Of a stretch of DNA of 64,000 bases, positions 41,198 through 51,994 are shown piece after piece (within the stretch, counting starts at the first letter, position 1; every line of letters starts with the position of its first letter). The stretch spans positions 446,001-510,000 of the forward strand of contig JAJOZX010002364.1 in NCBI GenBank assembly GCA_023014485.1, written 5' to 3'. Under the pieces are notes generated by a model. That model had not been told where the DNA came from. It did no database searches and was given only the letters and a program-made list of their open reading frames with translations. The position numbers and the translations under genes are program-made. Source of the stretch: Bathynomus jamesi (lineage: Eukaryota > Arthropoda > Malacostraca > Isopoda > Cirolanidae).

Positions 41198-41656
41198 TCG
41201 ATTTTTATTGTCACCCTAGTAGGGTGACAATAAAAATCGAAAGTTGGAATTTTTTATTGGCCATTTGTTGAATGCTGCTACTACATGAGAAAACAATGTA
41301 CTGTAAATATTAGGTCGTTCAGATAATATTTAAGGGTGTCTCAAGTGAGGTAAATAATTCTCCTTATTCATTAATATTTTTTTAATTACTTATTACGATT
41401 GGAGTACACCTGCACTTAAACTTTATGAACTAAAACTAACGTTTATTTACATTAATTAAAAAAAATATTAATTTATTTTTACTAGGTAATGAACAATTAA
41501 TTTGTGTTATAAGGAGAATTATTTACCTCACTTGAGACACCCTTAAATATTATCTGAATGACCTAATATTTACAGTACATTGTTTTCTCATGTAGTAGCA
41601 GCATTGAACAAATGGCCAATAAAAAACTCCAACTTTCGATTTTTATTGTCACCCTA
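41198..41656. mobile_element. Foldback MITE with TAGGGTGACAAT ends
   Basis: TAGGGTGACAATAAAAATCG at 41,220 and its inverse ending at 41,656; arms about 190 bp (AGGTCGTTCAGATAATATTT pairs with AAATATTATCTGAATGACCT). An extra inverted end lies at 41,198-41,218, giving a perfect 43-bp palindrome centred at about 41,219. Confidence 0.88.
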
Positions 41657-42032
41657 CGGGCCTACCCCCTAACCCCCAATCTCAAAAAAGTTGGTGAATG
41701 GTCTATTCTGAAGTAATTTGTGCTGGGGAACCTGATTTTGGCCATCTGAAAGCAAAAAAATTAATATTTTGGGTTGATTTTTTTCGATTTTTGGCCTATT
41801 TCCCATACAAATTTATATGGAAAAAAGTGAGTATTGGTAGGAGGGGGTAGCGAAGGTCCCACAGCCTTGATTTTTGGTGTGGATACTACTATTACAAAAT
41901 GATCAACCTCATAATATGTACCCAAGCAAAATCTTGACCTTGACCCCTTTTCGACCCGGCCTAAATTGTCCATACTGTTAAATAGAACACTTATGGCATT
42001 GTTTTTAACATAACTATTGTATAAGCTTACAA

Positions 42033-42168
42033 TATTAAGTAATTACTGTAGGAAAGTAATTAAGGCTACCATATGACAGAATGGTTTATTAATTATATAT
42101 TATTAAGTAATTACTGTAGGAAAGTAATTAAGGCTACCATATGACAGAATGGTTTATTAATTATATAT
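42033..42168 (+). repeat. Perfect 68-bp tandem duplication
   Basis: The unit beginning TATTAAGTAATTACTGTAGG is repeated exactly at 42,033 and 42,101, and a partial third start (TATTAAG) follows at 42,169. Confidence 0.95.
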
Positions 42169-42179
42169 TATTAAGTGTT

Positions 42180-43220
42180 AGTGGAAAAAAAAGCAATAAA
42201 TATACAATACTTATTATTCCATCTCCAAAAGGCTTAAACTAGGCTTTCAAATCTTCAATTTTCATTTGATTAGGGCTAATTGACAAGAGGAGTAGGATGC
42301 AAGTTTGTATTGTAAAAATGTAAATAAAATTTACTATCAACTTAGTTTTTGTTTTTAGTTGTTTATTTGAGCTTAACAAAGTATAGTAATTTTACATGTA
42401 GTGAAGGGAGAGATTTTAGGGTATTTATGGATTTAATCTATTACAAAAACTTTAGAAAGTACAGAATATATAAACTGTTGAGGGACCTAATACAATTTTT
42501 GAAGAGTTTAGTTTTGCAGAGTTTTGAAGGTGAAACAGTTGTTCATTCAAGACTTAGTTGCTGCCTTATGTAGTACACAAGAAATAAATAGGTCAAGCCA
42601 CTGTGAAGAGGGTTTTATTTTGCCTATGTAGATCATATTTCTGATTAAAAACACAGTTCTGATCACATACATACTGTTCCAAATTCTAAGGCTTGATAAT
42701 GTATTTCAGTAATGAAAATTTAGGATGGAGATAAACAGGCTACAGTTGTATTGTCACATAGGTTAGTTCTTTCATTTAAAGGATTGGTAATTTAATGAAT
42801 TTGGCAAAGAATCACTATCTTGTGCAATAAATTAGATAAATAAATTTCCTAAATCTTATTAGATTGAATCAGTAATGGAAAGCTGAGCCCCATCCCTTTT
42901 TTGGATACATGCTTTTTATTTATTTATTTTTTTAAAGGATAACTCTTGTAACATTAAAATTTATTACAGGCTGTATCACACACACACACACACACACAGA
43001 GAGAGTGTTTTATTAGTATACTACATGCATAAAACAAATAGGCTTGTAAATTCTTGTATGGTGAATATTTTGTTAATCTTTTACAATTCAATGAAGGAAA
43101 TGATTAATTTAGAAATTATTCTTTTAGGATACCAAAATATCATTTTCATGAAAGAAGATTAGGATTGAAAATGCATTTCTGTATAAACTGACTTACATTC
43201 TCATTTAAAACTGACGAAAG
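42180..43220. other. Upstream region of the NCKIPSD-like gene
   Basis: AT-rich with a CA then GA microsatellite at 42,978-43,008. No TE motif, exon or promoter element clear enough to mark; the 5' untranslated part of the gene presumably lies here or further upstream. Confidence 0.5.
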
Positions 43221-43391
43221 ATGTTACGATCAATGTATGCATATAAAGGCACATATGCGAAAACTCTAACTTTCGCTGCCAATGAAAAGTTCCTTGATGT
43301 TGGAGTCTCAAGAGACCCAAATTGGGTGCATGTCATAAGTGAAAATGGAAACTTGGGATATGTTCCCAAAAATTATGTTGCAGTTGATCAG
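43221..43391 (+). CDS. NCKIPSD: NCKIPSD-like exon 1: SH3 domain
   Basis: MLRSMYAYKGTYAKTLTFAA, NEKFLDVGVSRDPNWVHVIS, ENGNLGYVPKNYVAVDQ: a whole SH3 fold with the YAY (ALYDY-like) start, the W of the binding surface, and GYVPKNYV. It ends in phase 0 before GTAATC. Confidence 0.92.
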
Positions 43392-46300
43392 GTAATCAAC
43401 AGTTTTATTGTTTTTGCACACGAGTGTGCTGTCACTGCTGTTTAATGAAAGCATGATATGCTTAAATACTGCATAATTCTCTAATTTTTTTAATGAATAT
43501 CAAGGCATCATATTGTGTATATACAGTTGATTCAAAAAAGTCGTAAAACTCCCTTGTTTCTTAATAGATATTGGTAAGAAATATGCAACATTTTGAATCA
43601 GCTGGAAGTCCAGTAAGTAGTGTTAAAAATCTTTTTGAGTTCTTCAAATATGAAACTATTACAGGTGCCTCCAGTTGAAATGCTCGAGCTGATCGATGCG
43701 TGCATTGAAGGAATTCACCTGACAGCAAGTGAAAGAGGAGGAAGTTACTCTCGCTTTGAGCATGACGCTCTTCAGACGTTGGTTGAAAAACGGCAGGAAT
43801 GGCACAGTAAAATACCCCCTTCGATGCATCCCAGCAAAAGGCCTGCGCCCCCACCTCCCAACGTGAGTTCACTCGTGACACTAACTTGAATAATGTTCCT
43901 CCTCATCATCCCTGAAGACTGAAGTTTAGGCGAAATTACTTGGTCTTTCACTGTCTCAGATTCTGCAATGTGGTTCCTTTTTAGGTTTTTTCATTTTGAT
44001 ATATGGGTAACATGTTTTATAAAATCTCTCTTATTTGGTACACATTGTTTTGTATCACCAAGAAAAGAATGGTACTAAATAATAATAAAATTATTATTAT
44101 TATTTATTATTATTACAGTATTATTATTCTGATGATGACCTGTTGATTTCACTTTTTTTAATGAGGATTCTTAACCCCAGAGAACTACGTCTCAGTTAAG
44201 CGTGGACAGTGTTGGAAGTAACGTAAGCGATGGATCTCTTCCATCTCCCTCCCAGCCTGCCCCATCAGTGCCCACACCCGTCTCAAACTTTTCCTCTGGC
44301 GGAATTCGACACCCCAAAAGGCAAAATTCCGAGGTCGAATCCTCAACGAGTTTCATCGGCAGAGGGGATTCATTCGGTAAATATACGATGAAGGTGGAAA
44401 GGTTTGAAGGTTTCCCCTCATGGGGAAAGGGGTGTTGTATTGACTTCTGTGAAACGTTATGAAAGTACGACTAACTTGATACAATTTCTCGCACTTCAAT
44501 GCAATGATGGTATTTAGTTAGTCACTCTTAAAACTTGTTAATTTTTGTGCTTGTTTAATTTTCAATGTATTCATATTTAAATTGAAAAGTCTGCATTTTA
44601 TTCCTTTCACTGAAAAAGAATTCTGTTAGATCTATTGACCATTTAAATCATTTGAATTAAGAATATTTTGATAGCTGCTGAAGATGACAATGGCTGCGCC
44701 AATGAATGCTCACCAGATTTAAGTGAAAAGAAACAAGTTTCGTCAATGAACGCAGAATGTCTCAATCCCTCCGAGAGTCTCAGTTTGGATGTTGGGTAAG
44801 AGAAATCCGCTCAAATCCTCGATTCATAAATTAAATTCCTTTGGTTTTCTTTGAAATAAAGATAAAAATAGCTTAAATAAATCTTCATGGAAATTATGTA
44901 TAATTTTTAATGTTCAGAGGAATGCAGAAAATGATTCCGAAGGGTTACTGCAGACACTTAGTTGAAGAAATTCGCTTAAATACAAATATTAGTTTCTCAA
45001 CGAGTCACCAGGTATTTCTGTATCACTTTTTATCAGTGTTAATAATTTATTCATAATTTTGTGAAGATAAATGAATAACTATTTAAAAGAGATTGAGAGT
45101 TAACGTAATAAACGTGTTTTGAGAGAACAGTTTATTAATATCTACAGTACAAGTTTCGATACGACACGTATCATCATCTAGTTGTACAGTGTACAATTAT
45201 ACAGCTTAATTGTGCAGTTGTACAGCTAAAGGATGATGTGTGAAGTATCGAAACTTGTATTGTGAATATTAATAAACTGTTCTCTCATACAGTGATTTTC
45301 CTTTTATTCAATTAATTATTTCAAGAGACTTAATTTCTCAAATTCAGTTGCTTTCGGCACGTGATAGTTTCGTAAGACCTCTCCATTTTTCTTTCCTTAG
45401 CGGATTACAAGTGAGACATCCCAAATTTTAATACTTCTTTTCCTTCAGGTTGTGACTTTGGTACTGCAGTCTTTAGGAGGAACTTTTCCCGCCTTGTCTC
45501 CGCTACTAAAGGAAATTCTACAAGAAAATAGTGAGTTTTTCTATAGGTTTTATGGAACAGGAAGTAAATTAGCAAAGGAAGGCGAAGGTTACACGAGCGA
45601 CTTTGTCGCTGCGACGAAGTTGTAATGACAAATCGCAAAGAATAGGTACTGTTGTTTTCTATGGGGCAAACTACACGGCAGACAGTCGCTGCAACAATTA
45701 TTCTCTATTGCATCCGGCTGCGTTGTATTGTTCCAAAAAGTGAAGTAGGTTACATGAGCAACTTTGTCACAACGTCACTGCTACGTGAGACTAAAAACGA
45801 GGAAATCGCAGCGACCTTCGTCGCAGCCAATCTAGTTTGCAACAGCCACTGTGACTGTATCACTACGACACCTTGCAACTGATGCAGTGACAAAGTCGCT
45901 CGTGTACCCTTGGCCGAATGTTGAAACTTTTACTCGGGTATTTTCCCTACCCCGAATCCAAGACTACAAAATGCCCAAGGTTGTATATATTGTGTGTTAT
46001 GCTGCCGAATTATTTTTAGTGTATTAAAAGTTCAGAAGATATTGAGAATTGGGCGAGTTTTATATGACATCAGGAATGTTGTTTTATTGTGCATTTCAAG
46101 TATGATAGATTATTGAATCTGGACTACGTCATGGCCGCGCCGCTACACTGCTTCCCTTTAAATCAAGAAGGTTAAGCGATGTTAGGTCTTCACTATAGTT
46201 GGATGGATAACATTGCTCTGCGTTCAGATGATGTCACGATCCCGTAGATGGTTGAGGTTCCACAAAAGATGAAAGCCCCTTCCGTCACATGATCATCTTC

Positions 46301-49300
46301 GTTATGAAGTTAAACGCCCCGAAATAATAATAATATTATTATTATTGAACCAGTTTACTTCATTAAATAGCTGCATGAGGGGCTGTGAATTTAGTGTTCA
46401 GAAATGACTGATGGCGAGTGATTTCATTGGTTGATGTTCTTAAAATGATGCATTTTAATGGTATTTGGAATAATTACAGTGAATGGTGCATGCGCAGACG
46501 GCTCCTCTGATGACGTCCAGTGGGAGTCAAGCGGCGACGGAAGGAAGTTGGTTGACCTCCTCGAAAAGCTTCGTCAGTGCAAGGACGACGATCAGCAGAG
46601 GTCTTGGGCTCTCCATGAAGATGAATTTACGATTAAGGATCACTTGAACAACCTTTTAGATATCTTGGTACGTATTTTTGTCAAGAGGACTTATTCGGTC
46701 CTTTTGAAACAATTTATTACATTCTTGTTTTGTCTTATGATTTCTAAGAGTAGGTAGAAAATGAGTGTCACTGGATAGGTTGGTAGTCAATTTTCATGAC
46801 GGTATTTCATTTGTAGTAGAAAGCAGCGATGATAATTTTTTCCTAATTTTCATTATATCATCTCTCTCATAAGACGAACGGAGACTTAGAAGTGTGCAAC
46901 CAAGTGTTGATGTTGGACGACCACCGTGCTCTCCTGACGCTGGTGCAGTACTATCAAATGGAGACCAGATGGAACCTCAGGAAGTTGCTGCTACAGATTT
47001 TCACCAACGTTTGCCAAATGTCGAAGAGGAACATCTCTTATTTGTCAGCGTCGGTTCTTCCAGTCGAGTTGACCAGGTTAGAAATTGGGTAGGATAATAG
47101 TTGCTGTCTAATAGGAAAGTGTAGTGCTAAAATGTGGCTTCATTTGTGTATTTTGAATCCCATTATGTTGATTTTGTTTACTGACCAAAGGTCAAAGTGA
47201 ATTGTCTTGTAAATATTTAATAATGTACACTATATGTTATGGTAAGATTGTGAAACTAGTGATTTCATGAAATCCCTGAAATTTTCAGTAAATTCGCATA
47301 ATTTATACTATGATACAAAATTGCTGACAATTTCAAGGATTTCATGAAATCACTAGTTTCACAATCTTACTGTAACATATACAGTAGAATTGCTTCAGCC
47401 TAGTTAATTTTGGAAACTATGTTCGTATTCTAATTTGCATTGTCACTTCTGTCATATATACTATATATAGGGTCTATAGTTCTAGCGAGTCTTTGAAAAT
47501 CTGACGCTACGATTGAACAGCAGGAGTTTGGGGTTGGGGAAATGCTAGAGGTACGATGATTCCTGGCTTGTAGGCGTGATGTCCTAAACTATCTCTCGAA
47601 TGAAGGACAAAATATAGAGGATTTTTTAAATGTAATAATGTAGTTATAGTTATATATATTTTCAGCATATCGCCTTCTCTTTTATCTGGTGAATTTCATC
47701 TGGTACGTAAGTCACAGAAATCCTACGTCAACTCCCGTCGAGTGAGGATATCCAGAAACAAAGATTTTAACTTTTTTTTTTATCTAAAGTTTTTACATTA
47801 TTTCAGGGAAACTTTGGATCCTAAAATAACGCAAGAGGAGTTGCAATATACTGTTTTGGTCTTGGGGATGATTCTTTCTATGGCTGATACGCTACCTTTC
47901 ACTCACTTCAGTAAGTATTCTCAAAGGATTGCGATTGTATAAAGAAAAAGTCAAGTCGTCTTTGTTGTCGTTATGGTGTTTATGCATCACTTGTTTTTAT
48001 AGTGAACAGTTTAAATGCATTACACTTGTCATGAAACACCATCGATTTTCGTTCTTTTGCTTTCAGTACTGTATAGCAGATAATAATAAATATGTTGTGT
48101 TGAGTTTTTACTCTCAGTTAATGGTAGAATTTATTGTAGTATTCAGTCCTATTTAGTCTAAATACAGTAAGAGAAAGTTAACTGTAAAATTGTTGTTCTC
48201 CAATTTGAAAATGAAAGAGGATGCGGTTGTATGGTATTGGTTAAATTTCACTTAACGTCGTACTTTAAAACGATGTCCTTTTTTTTTTTGTAGTTTTTTT
48301 ATTAAAAATATGATGCTCCGTATTCCGATTTATTTAAATGACAGTACCGTACCTGCCCTAAAGTTTGTTAATGATGTGTAGTGTACGGATGTTTAATTTG
48401 TAAGGTATTGTATAAATTATATTTACAATATATATATATATATACTGTATAAGAGTGTGTGTATATATAACGTTGATAAAATAAAAACCGGCATATTTGC
48501 ACGCTTGGATTACTTTCGTTTAGCTTTGACTATAGCTTACATTTTCTTTGGGTATGACCGAAATGACGCCATAACTCAAATCGATTGTACTTCATTCAGT
48601 TTGTTATATAGTATTTCAATCGTTGTAATAATTTTTCTGGCATTTCGTGTGGAAGGCTTGTATCATAAGCCATTTTTTTTGGCTTTATCTAAGGAGGGAC
48701 AGTGGTGTAGCTAAAGCATGCTCAGTCCTTGTGTAGCTAAATTTCAACTATCCCTTATCTGTGTTTGAGTCTTAACCGATCCTCGTTTAAATTTTTAACT
48801 GACCCCTGATTAAAATTCTTGACCGTTCCCAGAAAGAAATCTTTTACCAAATCCCAGAATGAATTTTTTCAATCACACACTGATTTAAATTCTTAATATA
48901 GCCTTAACCGAAATTCGTCAACAACCGTTTAATCAATCCTTGGTTGAAGTTATTTGACAAATCCCAATTTGTTAGAGAATTAACTCTAATGAGATAAACC
49001 AGTCCATTATTTGAAGAGTTATATTTCCTAGTTAATTGTTAACTAACTTGATGTCAGGAGAGAGTTTTATTTTTTATTAATCCCAAATATAATTTTTTTT
49101 TAACTAATCTTTCGTTTAAATATTTTAACTTCTTCCTCGTTGAGAGTCTTGACAAAAATGTTTTATCCAAGTTTTCATTTCCTTCAGGTATTATGAACGA
49201 ATCCTTCGTTAAAGCTCTCCTGGAGGGCATCGAGACCTTCAACAGAAACCCTGATACAGAGAGTTTAGGAGAGTTATACATGACTCTTCTTTTGTCATTT

Positions 49301-49628
49301 AATCTTCAGTACCACACAATTCTGTCGCTAAATGCCAGTCACACGGAGAATGATGCGGGAAGTGGAACAGAGAATCTTGTTACTAAACTTTTGAGTCAAC
49401 AGGATGAGACCAAATATTTCATAGAGAAAATTTTGATTCTTTTTAATAGAGAAGGTAATGTTGAAAAGTTGCATCTCTTCATGCCTTTAAACTAAAAGGA
49501 TCCAAAGGATTTTTCAGGACATATTAAGTCGCTTATCTTGTGGTGGTGTGCGATTATCCCATTCTGTTTCTTTAAATATTAGTCGTTTTACACTACCAAA
49601 TATTCTAGAATCTATATGTACATTTGTC

Positions 49629-49672
<44 letters not shown>

Positions 49673-50691
49673 TCTATTCGCAGTTCTTTTCATCAAATCC
49701 TCGAGTACACGTCCATTTTTCTCTTCTGAATCATGTTAATCCAGTTAACCCTTTCATGCCGTATGATCGAAAAGACGCTCATAAAATGTACGCGATTTTA
49801 GTCCTTATGGTAAAAGGTAAAAAACTTTTAAAAATAAATCTGGCATAAAAGGGTTAATAATATTGTTTTTGGTTGTTTACCCTTCTTAACAGAAAAGGTA
49901 ATGTAACGGAGGGGACCTACAGCTTTACGTGGGATCAGAACCTAGTGTGGGTCGCTACACGATCTGAACGTACAGAGAAGTCACCCCTCCAACTGCCGAG
50001 CAGACCCAACGTCGCTTAATTTATTTTATCCCTTCAGTGGAATGTCTTAAGCCCTCCAATCTTACGCAATAAAAGTGACTAAAACATAATTTTAGTTCTA
50101 TTTTCTTTCATTACTGTGGTGAAAATCTTGGGCTGTTTTCTTTGATTTCAGAGGATCCTGTTCGCATGTTCGACCATGAACCTCAACCGCCCCATTCCGT
50201 TCTGTGCATGATCGGTGATATGTTTCGTTGCCCTTCCACAGCGCAGCTCCTTTACACGAATGATGAGAAAGTTCTTTGTGATATTATTTTAAGGCAACTT
50301 ACGGATTTACCTCCCGAGGATAAGGTATTTATTTTTTATTTTTACGTTCAAACGTTATTAGTGGTCGTCAGTGAGGTATTTTACTCGGTGTATATATATA
50401 ACCTTAACCTTTGGTTAGCTTCGCCCCAATTGTTCATTCTGACGAAGGTAAAGCTTTTCACTCCACATTAGACCTACAGTTTAACGTGGAATCCGAACCA
50501 CGCCCCACCAGCAGCCCAGCGTCTTAACCACTAGGCCACCCAGGGTACCCATTTATCTACCAACCACTTTCTTCATTGTGTGGAAGGATGAACAGCTGGG
50601 TTTTGCTGCGCGCCGGCTGCGTCACCGGGTCTCGATCCCGGGGCCGATGGATTCGTAGTCAGCGACGCTAACTACTACTACACCGAGGCGC

Positions 50692-50751
<60 letters not shown>

Positions 50752-51963
50752 GGTGTCCCATAAGTCCGGCATCATAGGAAAAATAATAAAAAAGACAAAA
50801 CAAAAGCTTTTATTTACAGAACGTGCTCAATATGTCCACCATTGTTTTCAATACACAAATTCAGACGTGATACCCAGTCAGCAAGCACACGGTGAATGAT
50901 GTCAGGAGTAATGGTGTTACATGCCCCAATAATGCGCTGCCGCAAATGTTCAACACACCTAATTTTCTCTGCGTATACCAGCGCTTTCAAGTGGCCCCAG
51001 AAATAAAAATCGTGGCGTGAGATCCGGGCTTCTAACTGGCCATTCCACAGGCCCTCGACGTCCTATCCAATGACCAGGGAATTGTTGGTACAGGTATTCC
51101 CTTACTTGGGTGCTGTAATGTGCAGGAGCGCCGTCTTGCTGAAACCATGTTGGGAAATTTCCTTCTTCGTTCAAGACACCGGGAAATGCTTCTTCCTTGA
51201 GCATACGTAGGTAGGTGCCTCCAGTGACATGTTCATCGAAAAAGAGGGGGCCTATGATGCGATCCTTCCAAATGCCACACCATACCATCACCCGAGATGC
51301 ACCTTGTTCCTTTGAAGAGGTATACCAGTGAGGGTTGTTTTGAGACCAGTAGCGGGTGTTCTGTCGATTTACCTCACCATTTCCATAAAAAACAGCCTCG
51401 TCACTGAACAGAATGGTGGACGGGAAATTGGCATCCCGAGCATATTGTTCCGTAGCCCATTCACAAAATTTCATCCGCCGGTCGAGATCATCTTCGCTTA
51501 ATTTCTGTAGGATCTGAAGTTTATATGGATGCCATTTGTGAGCCTGAAGAATGCGATGGATGCTACTTTTCTACACTCCTGTCTCGGCAGACAATCGCCG
51601 AAGAGACTTATTGGGACTTCTGTTAAAATGAGCCAGGATAGCAGTCGCTGTATCATCGTCAGTGGACCTCCTTGAAGGTCCACTGCGTGGTTTATCTTCT
51701 ATGGATCCTGTTTCCTTAAACTTTGCAACAAGTCTGCTAACACAACTCTGTGTTATTGGCTCGTGGTCTGGATGCAGTCTGTTAAATTCAGCAGCGGCCT
51801 CTCTCTGACTCCGATTTCCTATGAGTAGAATTATCTGGATTCGTTCTTCCTTGCTCACAGACATTATGGCCTGTAGAAAGAGAAAAATATGAATTATGGT
51901 TTGTAGAAATAGAAAAATATGAATTTCTCCTATGATGCCGGACTTATGGGACACCGTGTGTGG

Positions 51964-51994
<31 letters not shown>

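Larger units (their letters stand above)
40479..41966 (-). mobile_element. Family 2-related DNA transposon, deleted copy
   Basis: TIRs TTAGGCCGGGTCAAAATTTG (40,479) and CCTTTTCGACCCGGCCTAA (ending about 41,966) are inverted copies; TGTCCAT flanks both ends loosely (about 40,472 and 41,969), suggesting a 6-8 bp duplication. It contains the C-terminal exon of a family 2-type protein on the minus strand and a foldback (41,220-41,656). Confidence 0.75.

Noticed and set aside
49548..49848. Frames with runs of Thr-His
   Set aside because: They are translations of the CA microsatellite at 49,631-49,671 with no supporting context.
50462..50552. A functional tRNA gene
   Set aside because: A- and B-box-like blocks exist, but acceptor pairing is poor and the tail is shared with a second copy at 49,904; a SINE explains it better.
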